Both the position numbers and the translations under genes were made by a program. Positions 17,213 through 26,454 of a DNA stretch of 64,000 nt are shown here, one piece after another. Origin of the DNA: Candidatus Poribacteria bacterium (GTDB taxonomy: Bacteria; Poribacteria; WGA-4E; WGA-3G); contig JAJECK010000130.1 of assembly GCA_022822085.1 (NCBI GenBank), forward strand, positions 1 through 64,000, written 5' to 3'. Below the pieces are notes generated by a model. That model was not told the origin of the DNA. It saw only the letters and a program-made list of their open reading frames with translations, and ran no database searches. The first letter of the stretch is position 1, and every line of letters starts with the position of its first letter.

Positions 17213-18832
17213 TTAGATTGACATTGATGATGGTTGTTGTTGAATCACAGGGATTACGTAGCTTCGTATTGAGACACCGTCAATTCTCTCTTTTTCATTT
17301 AGTTGGACTGGTTCTTTCCGATGATCAAATACAATATAATACCCTTCCAAAGCGTTTTCAGTATTTATATATGCAGCAAGTTGCCTTTTGCCTGCCTGAT
17401 ATCGAACGTCACCACGCCATATCTTAATTTCAATTACATATCTTTTCTGGTTATGTGAAATCAACAAGTCCATCTTTCCACGGCCAGTTTGCACTTCAAT
17501 GTACATCCCTGCCCCGATTATATGCACAAACGGTTCAAGATATGTAAGAAGAAGATGTTGTCCTATATACTCTTGTGGAGTATCAGAGACCTGCAATATT
17601 CTATAGCCTGCTCGCGCTATGAAATCTCTGAAATTATCAAGAACTCCTTCCAAGTCAACTTCTCCCGAAGCATTCAGATACGCACGGAAACCATCAATGT
17701 TGTCTTCAGCGAAATAATCCAACTCCAATCCATTCACTGCCGGTTTAAAAGCTTGTATGATGCAATACAGATAGATAGGATTCACAATTTCACACATGCC
17801 ATCTTCATCTTTCTTAATTACTCCAAAAGTTGTAAGTTCATTAATCAATTCATTGCGGAGGTTGAATCGCACCCCCTCATCAGACGATAAGATATTCATC
17901 AATAAGTGTTCATATCGTCGATCTTTTCTGATATTTGTAATAAGATGAGATAGATTCGTATTATCTTCTTCAAGTAGCAATGTATATGCTTTTGCAAAAT
18001 GCTGCATGTTGAGTTGTTGTGATTTAGGGATTTTCAACTCTTCTGTGAGTATCTGTCCGAGTCTATTGATTAAGAAAGGTTGACCAGCAGTCTGTTTGTG
18101 TATATTTTGTATCACTTCGTAATCAATGTCTTGACCTACCTCGTGCATATATTGTGAATACAGTTCTTCCACTTGTTGAAGCGTAAAGTTTAGTAATTTA
18201 AATTCAGCCTGGATATTGAATGGAGAAATTGACCTGTCATATTGCAGCTGGGCAATACTTTTTACGCCTACGATTCCAACACTATGAGGACACTTCATTT
18301 CATCAGATAAGTAAATCTGTCTTAATGAATATAGAAAATCACTGACGACAGACTGCGGTATACCATCAAATTCGTCAATGAGTAGGACGACTCGGACTAT
18401 ATTTGGTCTATGAGATTCGTTATCCAGTAGGTTTTGAAGTTGTTGAAAAAACCGGACCATTGAAAGATGATCTGTAATTTTTGTGTTTTCAAGAAATAGG
18501 TTTATATTATCAAATGATATGTAATCCACTTGTTGAATTCCGTTTGTTATTTGCGTCCGTATCAAGTAGTGAAGTTCATCGTAAAATGTCGTTGGCGTTA
18601 CCTGACGCAATGTTTGGAAATCAAGTTGAATAGGTATGTAATTAGTATCTTCCTTAGTAAGTGATTGAAGTGCTAATCTGAAGAACGTTGTTTTACCTGT
18701 CTGGCGCGGAGCAAAAAGTACGATGTATTTCCCCTCTTTGATCCGATTAATAAAATCCGTAGTTTCCTCGGTGCGAAGGACAACGTAATTTTTTTCAGGA
18801 TATACACGACCTGAAGTGCCAAAACTCTTCAT
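17213..18832 (-). CDS. AAA-like ATPase fused to a PD-(D/E)xK nuclease-like domain
   Basis: This 539-residue protein has a Walker A motif APRQTGKTT (Gly46, Lys47), a Walker B motif VVLLIDEFDG (Asp153-Glu154) and a helical region up to about residue 330. The C-terminal 95 residues contain GKMDLLI (Asp455) and YVIEIKIW (Glu468, Lys470), the D...ExK core of PD-(D/E)xK nucleases. The same ATPase plus DUF1703/PDDEXK_9-like arrangement is widespread in Bacteroidetes and related bacteria, often in many copies, with unknown function; defence or mobile-element roles have been proposed for relatives. It stands alone between plus-strand genes. Confidence 0.85.
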   Translation of the reverse strand: MKSFGTSGRVYPEKNYVVLRTEETTDFINRIKEGKYIVLFAPRQTGKTTFFRLALQSLTKEDTNYIPIQLDFQTLRQVTPTTFYDELHYLIRTQITNGIQQVDYISFDNINLFLENTKITDHLSMVRFFQQLQNLLDNESHRPNIVRVVLLIDEFDGIPQSVVSDFLYSLRQIYLSDEMKCPHSVGIVGVKSIAQLQYDRSISPFNIQAEFKLLNFTLQQVEELYSQYMHEVGQDIDYEVIQNIHKQTAGQPFLINRLGQILTEELKIPKSQQLNMQHFAKAYTLLLEEDNTNLSHLITNIRKDRRYEHLLMNILSSDEGVRFNLRNELINELTTFGVIKKDEDGMCEIVNPIYLYCIIQAFKPAVNGLELDYFAEDNIDGFRAYLNASGEVDLEGVLDNFRDFIARAGYRILQVSDTPQEYIGQHLLLTYLEPFVHIIGAGMYIEVQTGRGKMDLLISHNQKRYVIEIKIWRGDVRYQAGKRQLAAYINTENALEGYYIVFDHRKEPVQLNEKERIDGVSIRSYVIPVIQQQPSSMSI

Positions 18833-18970
18833 TTTTTACCTCAAAGTTATTTGCTTACAATCATTGTAGCATAACATAGAGGGTATTTCCAGACCTTCTT
18901 AAAATAGGAATGTGTAAACTTATGTAATCGGACTTAGGAGTTATTTTACATACACTCACATTTAATTTTA

Positions 18971-18999
18971 TTCATCACACATACAAAATATGATATACT
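18971..18999 (+). promoter_or_regulatory. Possible promoter of the SMP-30 gene
   Basis: A good -10 box TATACT (18994-18999) has a weak -35 TTCATC (18971-18976) 17 bases upstream. The predicted start would give a leader of about 30 bases containing GGGAGGA before the ATG at 19036. Confidence 0.35.
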
Positions 19000-19035
19000 T
19001 ATTGGTAAAGTAAGTGAAGTTGGGAGGAACAATAA

Positions 19036-20007
19036 ATGAATGAATCTGAAAGAAAATGGGATGGTTCAATAACACGGTATCCTGACCCTGCTATAGAAGT
19101 CCTTGACAGTCGTTTTGCACGATACAAAATTGGTAATTCCGTTGTTGAAAGGCTATGGACAGGAGCACGATGGTCAGAAGGACCCGTTTGGTTTGGCGAT
19201 GGCGGCTATCTCTTATGGAGTGATATACCAAATAACCGAATACTTAAATGGGAAGAAGCAAACGGGAAAGTCAGTGTATATCGTAAACCGTCTAATTATA
19301 GTAATGGACATACACGCGATCGTCAAGGTAGGCTTATTAGTTGTGAACATGGCACAAGACGTGTTACCCGAACCGAATATGATGGGACGGTAACCGTGCT
19401 CATGGATAAATTTAACAACAGTAGGTTAAACGCACCAAACGATGTTGCTGTTCATCCTGATGGACATATATGGTTCACCGATCCAGGTTATGGGATTATG
19501 CTAAATTACGAAGGTCATATCGCAGAATTTGAGCTACCTACCTCTGTCTACCGTCTTGATCCAGATACAGGGGATGCCAAAGTTGTTACAGATGAACTTG
19601 AAAAACCGAACGGTATCTGCTTCTCACCAGATTACGACAAACTCTATGTCGTTGACACAGGTGTTACACACAAAGAAGGTACACCCAGAAACATATATGT
19701 CTTTGATGTCCAAAACGATGATAGTCTAATCAACAAACGCGCTTTCTGTGATATGTCACCCGGTATTGCAGATGGCATACGATGTGACATAGATGGAAAT
19801 CTATGGGCAAGTGCAGGTTGGGTTGGTGATGGATACGATGGTGTTCATATATTTGCTCCAGATGGAACTCTAATCGGAAAGATATATCTACCAGAAATAT
19901 GTGCTAACCTCTGTTTTGGTGGTGTGAAACGAAATAGACTCTTTATGACTGGAAGTCAATCTTTGTACTCCGTATATGTAGAAGCACAAGGACTTCCACT
20001 CTTTTAG
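19036..20007 (+). CDS. SMP-30/gluconolactonase-family protein
   Basis: A 323-residue six-bladed beta-propeller lactonase. Family landmarks are WTGARWSEGPVWFGDGGYLL at the N-terminus (the Glu is a metal ligand), RLNAPNDVAVHPDGHIWFTD (Asn and Asp metal or active-site positions), LEKPNGICFSPDYDKLYVVD and IADGIRCDIDGNLWASAG. These enzymes hydrolyse sugar lactones such as gluconolactone using one divalent metal. No signal peptide is visible, so the protein is probably cytoplasmic. A strong GGGAGGA site lies 8 bases before the ATG. The methyltransferase gene follows at 25 bases. Confidence 0.9.
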   Translation: MNESERKWDGSITRYPDPAIEVLDSRFARYKIGNSVVERLWTGARWSEGPVWFGDGGYLLWSDIPNNRILKWEEANGKVSVYRKPSNYSNGHTRDRQGRLISCEHGTRRVTRTEYDGTVTVLMDKFNNSRLNAPNDVAVHPDGHIWFTDPGYGIMLNYEGHIAEFELPTSVYRLDPDTGDAKVVTDELEKPNGICFSPDYDKLYVVDTGVTHKEGTPRNIYVFDVQNDDSLINKRAFCDMSPGIADGIRCDIDGNLWASAGWVGDGYDGVHIFAPDGTLIGKIYLPEICANLCFGGVKRNRLFMTGSQSLYSVYVEAQGLPLF

Positions 20008-20032
20008 TCTACGGGATAGAACGGTAGAATTT

Positions 20033-20860
20033 ATGAGGACGTTAGAACATATTGATTGCCCTATATGTGAACGCGATAAGACAAAACTACTCTTTGAAAA
20101 AGACTCTCTATCAGTAGTTGCTTGCAAACAGTGCAGATTGAGATATGTCAATCCACGGGTAGATCGTCAGTCACTTGAGGAAAGTTATACTGAAACATAC
20201 TATCCTAAAGAAAAAGTAGAACGTATTCACACAAATGATATGGAATGGCTACAGATGTCGGAACGTCTCACAGAATTGGAGCAACAGCACAAGGGAAAAG
20301 GACGACTACTTGATGTTGGATGCGGTATTGGAACGTTCTTGCACCTTGCACGAGAACAGGGATGGGAAACAACAGGTATAGATCCTTCAAAGAGTGGATG
20401 TGATTTTGCACAGAAGGAACATAATTTGGATGTGTATTGTGGAGACATTTTTGAGGCGGCTTATCCATCTGCCCATTATGATGTCATTACACTCTTCCAT
20501 GTCCTGGAACATATCTCTGAACTGAATTCGTTTATCAACGAGTTACGCCGAATTCTTAAACCAAAATCCGACACACAAAAAGCAGGTACATTAGTCATAG
20601 AAGTTCCAAATGGTGAAGGATTACAGAGTCGGCTAAAAAAGGCAGAATGGCCTTATGTTCATCCGTCAGATCATCTCTATTATTTTTCAGCAGATTCAAT
20701 ACGAAAATTGCTCCAGAAACACGGATTTCGTAACTTCAGATTTGGTAAACCAAAGCGCGTTGGAACATCGAATAACATGTTATTTTCAATCCGAAAAATG
20801 GCAACTGCAACGCTTGTTAGGATGCACTTAGGCACAGTGATTCGGGTATATGCACAATAG
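20033..20860 (+). CDS. SAM-dependent methyltransferase with N-terminal zinc ribbon
   Basis: The 275 residues begin with a four-cysteine ribbon (CPICERDK and CKQCRLRYVNPR, residues 9-45). A class I methyltransferase domain follows, with motif I LLDVGCGIGTF and acidic residue TGIDPS, then VITLFHVLEHI (motif post I) and LVIEVPNGEG. This arrangement is the Methyltransf_23 type, found mostly in surface-polysaccharide and small-molecule loci where it methylates sugars or other metabolites. The substrate is not deducible. The last 35 residues are basic and may contact a membrane or nucleic acid. Confidence 0.85.
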   Translation: MRTLEHIDCPICERDKTKLLFEKDSLSVVACKQCRLRYVNPRVDRQSLEESYTETYYPKEKVERIHTNDMEWLQMSERLTELEQQHKGKGRLLDVGCGIGTFLHLAREQGWETTGIDPSKSGCDFAQKEHNLDVYCGDIFEAAYPSAHYDVITLFHVLEHISELNSFINELRRILKPKSDTQKAGTLVIEVPNGEGLQSRLKKAEWPYVHPSDHLYYFSADSIRKLLQKHGFRNFRFGKPKRVGTSNNMLFSIRKMATATLVRMHLGTVIRVYAQ

Positions 20861-20871
20861 ACAATGAATAA

Positions 20872-21339
20872 TTATGATGATGGTTCTTGGTAAGATGATA
20901 TCTGTATGACATCATTCATGAGCAATTGCTGTGTGATGATCTCAACAACATCAGGATTCAACTTACCTGATAACCAATATTTTTTGCCTGTTCTAACTGT
21001 TGTGACACCCGTTATACCAATATCATGAATACCTTTGACTGTGCTATCACCTACAGCGTCGGTGACACCAGGTTTGAATTGAACTTCAATCGTCCAATCT
21101 TTATTAGGTTTACTTTCACTATCATAAGTATAGTTTTGTGTAATCGGATCAGCAAGGAGTTCAGTTGCAATACGATCAATAGATTGAGAATCAAGTTTTC
21201 CTTCAATCCAATAAACATTAGCAGTTCTAACAGAGTCAACACCACTGATACCCAGATCAGATATATCTTCAAGTATATCTTTCCCTATTGTATCAGGAAC
21301 TTCAGGTTTATAGAAAACTTCAACTTTCCAGAGTTTCAT
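20872..21339 (-). CDS. purS: Tandem PurS-like domain protein
   Basis: This 155-residue protein is two copies of one small ferredoxin-like domain: WKVEVFYKPEVPDTIGKDIL with GISGVDSVRTANVYWIEG, then WTIEVQFKPGVTDAVGDSTV with GITGVTTVRTGKKYWLSG. Both match PurS, the small subunit that bridges PurL and PurQ in formylglycinamide ribonucleotide amidotransferase (fourth step of purine synthesis). Bacterial PurS is usually a single 80-residue domain that dimerises; here the dimer appears fused, as in some PurL N-termini. No purL or purQ lies nearby, so the purine role is inferred. AAGGATAAG precedes the ATG. Confidence 0.68.
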   Translation of the reverse strand: MKLWKVEVFYKPEVPDTIGKDILEDISDLGISGVDSVRTANVYWIEGKLDSQSIDRIATELLADPITQNYTYDSESKPNKDWTIEVQFKPGVTDAVGDSTVKGIHDIGITGVTTVRTGKKYWLSGKLNPDVVEIITQQLLMNDVIQISSYQEPSS

Positions 21340-21401
21340 TAATTCTTATCCTTGTAGGAACAATTCAAGGATTGATGAACGCCTTATAATGAATATATAA
21401 A

Positions 21402-22226
21402 ATGTCATCAAAACAAATTCGCGTATTAGTCTTCGGTGCACATCCAGATGATTGTGATATTAAAGCAGGGGGTGTTGCTGTCCTCTATTCTCAACACGGT
21501 CATTCGGTGAAATTTGTCTCAGTTACAAACGGAGATGCAGGTCACCATGAAATTGGGGGTGGACCTTTGGCAAAACGACGTGAGACAGAAGCACAAGCTG
21601 CAGCAGAGATCATTGGTATTGACTATGAACTTCTTGATAATCATGATGGGGAACTGATGCCATCATTAGAAAATCGGTATCAAATAATACGCTCCATACG
21701 CGAATTTCAACCTAATCTGATAATGACTCACCGACCTAATGATTACCACCCCGATCACAGATATACCTCCATGCTTGTTCAGGATGCAGCTTATATGGTG
21801 ACTGTGCCAAATATTTGTCCGCTTACACCTCATTTAGACAAAAATCCTGTTATTGTCTATCTCAGCGATAACTTCAAAAAGCCCTACCCTTTTTCACCCG
21901 ATGTTGTAGTCGGTATTGACGCTGTCGTTGAAAAGAAAATAGATATGTTACATTGCCACACATCTCAGTTTTATGAATGGCTCCCTTACAACAACGGAAC
22001 GTTAAATTCTGTTCCAGATGGTGGAGTTAATCGCAGAGAATGGCTTGCTGGACGTTTACGAAATCGTTTTAGCAATATAGCAGATCAGTATCGTCATCGG
22101 TTAATTGAACTGTATGGTGAACAAATTGGAAACAATATTCAATATGCTGAAGCATTCGAATCCTGTGAATACGGTTCTTCATTGACACCAGAAAATATAC
22201 CAACCCTATTTCCATTTTTTCATTGA
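21402..22226 (+). CDS. PIG-L/LmbE-family N-acetylglucosaminyl deacetylase
   Basis: A 274-residue zinc deacetylase-like protein. The metal-binding opening motif is VFGAHPDDCDIKAGGVA (His and Asp-Asp), followed by VSVTNGDAGHHE and the second site HRPNDYHPDHRYT. The family removes acetyl groups from N-acetylglucosamine-linked substrates (GlcNAc-PI, mycothiol and bacillithiol precursors, antibiotics). The exact substrate cannot be decided. There is no signal peptide. The upstream gap (21340-21401) is the divergent region shared with the PurS-like gene. Similar PIG-L genes occur in many copies in Planctomycetes and Poribacteria. Confidence 0.9.
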   Translation: MSSKQIRVLVFGAHPDDCDIKAGGVAVLYSQHGHSVKFVSVTNGDAGHHEIGGGPLAKRRETEAQAAAEIIGIDYELLDNHDGELMPSLENRYQIIRSIREFQPNLIMTHRPNDYHPDHRYTSMLVQDAAYMVTVPNICPLTPHLDKNPVIVYLSDNFKKPYPFSPDVVVGIDAVVEKKIDMLHCHTSQFYEWLPYNNGTLNSVPDGGVNRREWLAGRLRNRFSNIADQYRHRLIELYGEQIGNNIQYAEAFESCEYGSSLTPENIPTLFPFFH

Positions 22227-22314
22227 TACGCAAATGGATTTGCAGAATAGGTGATTATAAGTTATCCTATTATTGCATCTTAAGTGTTTTAGATAAGGAG
22301 AAACTTATTCTTAT

Positions 22315-22575
22315 ATGCCAACCGAACAAGCAAACCCAAAAGTGTTGTTCTATATTGTAAGCGTTATTGGTCTGATTTTTGCGATTGTAATGGTTATTCT
22401 CTTTTTTAACGCTGCCCCTGCTCGGTCAAATATAGACGTACATTTAGATCCAACTGATAATCCTACATGTCTAAAATGCCATTTGAAAGGAGATGAAAAA
22501 ACTCCTACGATGCCACACCTAAACCTTGGGAGATGCACTTTATGTCATGGATTAGCAAAGGAAAAGCCTGATTAG
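22315..22575 (+). CDS. Small membrane-anchored diheme c-type cytochrome
   Basis: An 86-residue protein with an uncleaved transmembrane helix (residues 10-32) and two heme c attachment sites in the remaining 50 residues: CLKCH (52-56) and CTLCH (74-78). His64-region histidines (PHLN) and other residues could serve as distal ligands. The heme-bearing tail should be periplasmic. It looks like an electron-transfer subunit stripped to the minimum, similar in style to NapB, NrfB or NapC/NirT fragments, but it has no oxidoreductase partner here. GGAG lies 14 bases upstream. Its TAG stop overlaps the stop of the convergent prmA gene by 4 bases. Confidence 0.82.
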   Translation: MPTEQANPKVLFYIVSVIGLIFAIVMVILFFNAAPARSNIDVHLDPTDNPTCLKCHLKGDEKTPTMPHLNLGRCTLCHGLAKEKPD

Positions 22576-23465
22576 ATACCTGGGTTAATAAGTTTCGCCT
22601 TAATGGCAACCCACACAAGGTCGTCCTCAGATTCATCCATAACCTGAACACATTGCATCCCGTTTTCCTCCAATACCGCCTTCACCAATTCCAATTCGGA
22701 TTCCAATATGCCAGAAAATATAACATGTCCATTAGGATTCATTCTTGATGGACAGTTCGGTATGATTGGAAGAATTGCCTTTGTTAATATATTACCGATA
22801 ATTAGATCGTATTTTTTATTGACAACACTAATCCCATCACCTTGATACAAAGTAATCTGTTTATTGGCTCCATTTTTCTTGAAGTTAGCATCTGCAACTG
22901 GTATTGCTGTGGGGTCAAGTTCAATCGCATCAACCTGTATTGCTCCTATCTTCACCGCTGCGATTGCCAGAATTCCGGATCCCGTACCAATATCAACAAC
23001 ATGCATGTTGGGTTTTAATGAATCTTCCAACATTCTCAACGACAGTCTGGTTGTTGGGTGATAACCAGTACCAAATGCCATACCAGGATCTAATCGAATA
23101 AGAATTGTGGTGTCATCAGGGTGGATGTTGGACCAAGTTGGCGCAATCAAAATCTGTTTACCAATTCGCTGTGGGGGGTAATCAGATTTCCACGCTTCTG
23201 TCCACTCTTCAGTTGCAATCTTTTTTATGTCAATCGTTGCGGGATCTGGTTGAATCCCACAATTTGGAAGTTGGGTTAGGAATGAGCTGATTTTCTTAAC
23301 CCTCGCATCAATACGGTCGTCAAAGGGAAAATATGCGATATGAGATGTTGTTGAATTCGCTGCCTCTTTCAGTTCTACCCCGTGGGCATCTATATCAAAA
23401 AGATAATTAGCTATTGCCTCAGACGCTTCGTTTGAAGTCGTAATTGTAATCTGTGTCCAATTCAT
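22572..23465 (-). CDS. prmA: Ribosomal protein L11 methyltransferase
   Basis: A 297-residue PrmA: an N-terminal substrate-recognition domain starting MNWTQITITT and containing EEWTEAWKSDYPPQRIG, then a class I methyltransferase domain with LDPGMAFGTGYHPTTRL, motif I VDIGTGSGILAIAAV and NILTKAILPI (the family NPxx-like loop reads GNIL). PrmA trimethylates lysines and the N-terminus of ribosomal protein L11. It is the last gene of the long minus-strand run, 47 bases after dnaJ; the dnaJ-prmA order is common in bacteria. Its length is typical. Confidence 0.93.
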   Translation of the reverse strand: MNWTQITITTSNEASEAIANYLFDIDAHGVELKEAANSTTSHIAYFPFDDRIDARVKKISSFLTQLPNCGIQPDPATIDIKKIATEEWTEAWKSDYPPQRIGKQILIAPTWSNIHPDDTTILIRLDPGMAFGTGYHPTTRLSLRMLEDSLKPNMHVVDIGTGSGILAIAAVKIGAIQVDAIELDPTAIPVADANFKKNGANKQITLYQGDGISVVNKKYDLIIGNILTKAILPIIPNCPSRMNPNGHVIFSGILESELELVKAVLEENGMQCVQVMDESEDDLVWVAIKAKLINPGI

Positions 23466-23512
23466 AACATAGACGCATGTTTTGTGATAAATATATGTTG
23501 TAAACTACACGT

Positions 23513-24634
23513 TTAGTTTTTGTCTTTATCATCAATAAGACGAAATAACTTTTCCCAAAATCCGCCGTGTTCAGTATCAGTTGTCCCATCATGTAGTTCA
23601 TCAAAATTTTCCAATAATTTACGCTGCTCATCGTTGAGTTTTCGGGGTGTTTCAATGCCAACATGGACAACGAGATCTCCGAAACTGGTACTTCTATATT
23701 TTGGCATACCTTTGCCCTGGATACGTAATTGATCTCCATATTGCGTTCCTGCTGGAATCACTAATTGGTGCGAACCGTCAAGACTATTTACCGCTATAGT
23801 ACATCCGAGTGCTGCCTGAACAAACGATATTTTTGTGGAAGTAATTAGATCGTTCCCATCGCGTTTAAATCTATCATGTGGTGTAATGTGTAGTCCAACG
23901 AGTAAGTCACCGGGTGCTCCTCCCGATGCTCCTGCTTCTCCTTGCCCCTGTAAACGATACTCAAATCCGTTTTGTACACCTTTGTCAATTTTTAGTTTGA
24001 TTTCACGTTTTACTCTTATTCGTCCTTGTCCGTTACAATTTCTACACGGTTTTTGTATTACTTCACCTTGTCCATGACAACGTGGACAAGTTCGTTGAAG
24101 TGTAAAAAAACCTTGGGACTGTGTTACTTGTCCACGACCATAACATTGCGGACAAGTCTCAACTGATGAACCTTTTTCTGCACCTCCGCCATCACATTCC
24201 GGACAAGTTTCAATACGCGGAACATCAATTGACACTTCTTTTCCATTATATGCGTCCTCAAGGGTAATCTCAAGGTGCGTCTGTAGGCTACGTCCTTGTT
24301 TTGGCCTACGTTGTCGTGTCCTGCTGAATCCACCAAAGACATCACCGAAGACATCGTTGAGTATATCATCTATGTTTATCCCGAATCCATATTCAGAAGA
24401 AACACCTTCAAGTCCTGCATGTCCATATTGATCGTAACGTTGCCGTTTCTCTGGAGTGCGTAGGACATCATAAGCTTCGGCAGCTTCTTTAAACTTTTCT
24501 TCTGCCTCTTTATCATCTGGATTTTTGTCAGGATGATATTTTATTGCTAACTTTCGGTATGCTTTTTTTATTTCATCCTCGTCAGCATCTCTACTTACAT
24601 CTAATATGTCGTAATAATCCCGTTTTTGAACCAT
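23513..24634 (-). CDS. dnaJ: Chaperone DnaJ (Hsp40)
   Basis: A 373-residue type I DnaJ. The J domain (residues 1-70) has the HPD motif in [10 protein letters not shown] Gly/Phe-rich linker ([20 protein letters not shown]) follows, then four CxxCxGxG zinc-binding repeats ([32 protein letters not shown]) and a C-terminal substrate-binding region. It stimulates DnaK ATPase and delivers unfolded clients. It lies 23 bases downstream of grpE in one operon; dnaK itself is not in the window. No CIRCE operator was found upstream of grpE, so HrcA control is not indicated. Confidence 0.97.
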   Translation of the reverse strand: MVQKRDYYDILDVSRDADEDEIKKAYRKLAIKYHPDKNPDDKEAEEKFKEAAEAYDVLRTPEKRQRYDQYGHAGLEGVSSEYGFGINIDDILNDVFGDVFGGFSRTRQRRPKQGRSLQTHLEITLEDAYNGKEVSIDVPRIETCPECDGGGAEKGSSVETCPQCYGRGQVTQSQGFFTLQRTCPRCHGQGEVIQKPCRNCNGQGRIRVKREIKLKIDKGVQNGFEYRLQGQGEAGASGGAPGDLLVGLHITPHDRFKRDGNDLITSTKISFVQAALGCTIAVNSLDGSHQLVIPAGTQYGDQLRIQGKGMPKYRSTSFGDLVVHVGIETPRKLNDEQRKLLENFDELHDGTTDTEHGGFWEKLFRLIDDKDKN

Positions 24635-24657
24635 TTATTTTCCTACCTAAATTGAGA

Positions 24658-25380
24658 TTATGTCTCACTTTTTTCTATTTCGTTTTCATCTTGTGTGTCA
24701 GTATCTTCAGTTTTAACTTCTTCCTTAGGTTTGCCTTTAGATACGGTTACTTGTGCTGCCCGTAGGATCTGATCATGTAATTGATAACCACATCTAAACT
24801 CTTCAATCACATTGCCCTCTGGGATATCCTCGGATTCAGTTGCAAAAACGGCTTCATGTTGATTTGGATTGAAGGGGCCCCCAACTGCTTGAATTGTTGT
24901 AAGTCCATGAATTTTTAACAGGTCTAACAGTTGTTTTTGAACCAATTGAACACCTTCACTGAAGTGTTCTATATCTGCAATAGTTTCACTTTCATCATTT
25001 TTTTCTGAGATGCTCTTTATTGCTGCATTAAGACTATCTAATACTGGTATTATTCCTTCAATTATGTTTTTATTTGCATACTTAAGTTGCTTCTGTGCAT
25101 CAATTTCTAAACGCTTTTTTGAATTTTCTGCTTCAGCAGCAGTCCTGAGTAAGCGTTCACGTTCAGCTTGATACTGTTCTCGTTCAGACTCAGCAACTGC
25201 TTCAAGTTGTATTTTAAAGTCTTCCTTTAATGCCTCGAGTTCCGCTTCAACTGTTTCTATTGTTCGTTCATCTGTTTCATCAGATGCTTCCACATCTTCT
25301 TCAGATTCATCAATAAGAAAATCAGGTTTTTTGCTTTCTTCTGTTACTATTTCAATAATTTCCTCATTATTCTCAGGCAT
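24658..25380 (-). CDS. grpE: Nucleotide exchange factor GrpE
   Basis: A 240-residue GrpE with a long acidic N-terminal tail (residues 1-50), a heptad-rich coiled coil (EALKEDFKIQLEAVAESERE to about residue 100) and the C-terminal beta-domain with TTIQAVGGPFNPNQHEAV and GYQLHDQILRAAQVTVSKG, the family signature. GrpE dimers release ADP from DnaK. GAGAGGAAA precedes the ATG. The extended acidic N-terminus and a charged C-terminal tail make it longer than the roughly 200-residue E. coli protein. Directly upstream of dnaJ. Confidence 0.95.
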   Translation of the reverse strand: MPENNEEIIEIVTEESKKPDFLIDESEEDVEASDETDERTIETVEAELEALKEDFKIQLEAVAESEREQYQAERERLLRTAAEAENSKKRLEIDAQKQLKYANKNIIEGIIPVLDSLNAAIKSISEKNDESETIADIEHFSEGVQLVQKQLLDLLKIHGLTTIQAVGGPFNPNQHEAVFATESEDIPEGNVIEEFRCGYQLHDQILRAAQVTVSKGKPKEEVKTEDTDTQDENEIEKSET

Positions 25381-25448
25381 GATGAATTTCCTCTCTTATT
25401 TAAGTTAAAATCCGCAGTTTATCCAAAATTGAAAAACTATTGTTCAAT

Positions 25449-26195
25449 CTATCCATGCACAGCATCGGCAAACTGTTTCATAAGTTCATAGGAACAATTC
25501 TCTTCAAGAACGTTCCCCGTAACGATGAAATCTGCACCAGCATTTACTTTTTGAGCAGCTATTTCAGGGGAACGTATACCACCACCTACAATCAGAGGGA
25601 TTTCAATTTGTGAATTAACCTTTGATATCATATCATCAGGAACAGGAAGTTCTGCTCCACTCCCAGCTTCTAAATACACCATCTTCATCCCAAGGTACTG
25701 TGCAGCCAGAGCGTGTGTACCTGCAATATCAGGTTTATTTCGTGGGATAGGAACTGTGCCACTCATAAATTCAACTGTTGTTCTATTGCCTCCCTCAATT
25801 AACATATAACCCGTAGGGATCGGTTCCAGATTATACTGTTGAATCAAAGGGGCAGCTTTAACCTGTTCACCGATAAGATAATTTGGATTTCGTCCACTAA
25901 TTAAGGACATATATAGAACAGCATCTGCATGTGGCGTAAGATGCATTGAATCTCCTGGAAACAAGATGATGGGTAAAGATGTAGAGGCTTTCAAGTCTAT
26001 TGCAATGGGTTGTAGGTCTTTTGTCAAGAGACTCCCACCAAGCAAGATCGCATCAGCACCAGATCGCTCAATTTCACATGCAAGTTTAGCGCATTTCTCT
26101 ATCTCACATACATCGGGATCAATCAGAACAAGATAACCTGCCTTATGTTTTTCAATTATCTCATGTAGATATTTTATAACACTACTCAATGTCAA
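25449..26195 (-). CDS. Geranylgeranylglyceryl/heptaprenylglyceryl phosphate synthase (GGGPS/PcrB family)
   Basis: A 248-residue TIM-barrel prenyltransferase. Family landmarks: LVLIDPDVCE (Mg-binding Asp), AILLGGSLLTKD, GYMLIEGGNRTTVEFMSGT, MVYLEAGSGAELPVP and PLIVGGGIRSPEIA with GADFIVTGNVLEEN (phosphate binding). The enzyme forms the first ether bond between glycerol-1-phosphate and a polyprenyl diphosphate, the committed step of archaeal membrane lipids; in Bacillus the homologue PcrB makes heptaprenylglyceryl phosphate. The start is TTG (26193-26195) with AAGGGA 9 bases upstream. The UbiA-family gene at 28143 could catalyse the next step. Chain-length specificity cannot be judged. Confidence 0.9.
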   Translation of the reverse strand: MTLSSVIKYLHEIIEKHKAGYLVLIDPDVCEIEKCAKLACEIERSGADAILLGGSLLTKDLQPIAIDLKASTSLPIILFPGDSMHLTPHADAVLYMSLISGRNPNYLIGEQVKAAPLIQQYNLEPIPTGYMLIEGGNRTTVEFMSGTVPIPRNKPDIAGTHALAAQYLGMKMVYLEAGSGAELPVPDDMISKVNSQIEIPLIVGGGIRSPEIAAQKVNAGADFIVTGNVLEENCSYELMKQFADAVHG

Positions 26196-26454
26196 ATGTA
26201 CGTGTCCCTTATAATACTTATAACTACTTTCTTTAGAAACTTATAATCTGACGATGTAGACACAAAACAGAACAATTTTACCACCTTGTTACCAATTTGT
26301 CAAATTGAAGTTATTCTTGGGCAGGGGTGCGATGTTTGTGTCGCCCCGCTGAGGCTTGTTGACAATCCGAACATCTTTTCTATACACTTTTCGCATCTCT
26401 GGTGCTTGTAAAGATGCACAAACTTTATGAAGAATTAAAAAAATATGTCGGTCC
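26196..26454. other. Intergenic region before the nested palindrome
   Basis: These 259 bases between the GGGPS start and the palindrome island hold no ORF. Only an AT-rich stretch followed by a GC-rich patch near 26320-26355 is visible; together with the repeats to 26888 this makes the longest non-coding gap in the window. A promoter for the ggpps-grpE-dnaJ-prmA run is expected here, but no convincing boxes were recognised. Confidence 0.5.

Noticed and set aside
25381-25448. CIRCE operator upstream of grpE
   Set aside because: No TTAGCACTC-N9-GAGTGCTAA inverted repeat is present.
25449-26195. Assigning this gene as a tryptophan or histidine-pathway TIM barrel (TrpC/HisF)
   Set aside because: The DPD, YLEAGSGAE and VGGGIR motifs and the SLLTKD loop match GGGPS/PcrB instead.
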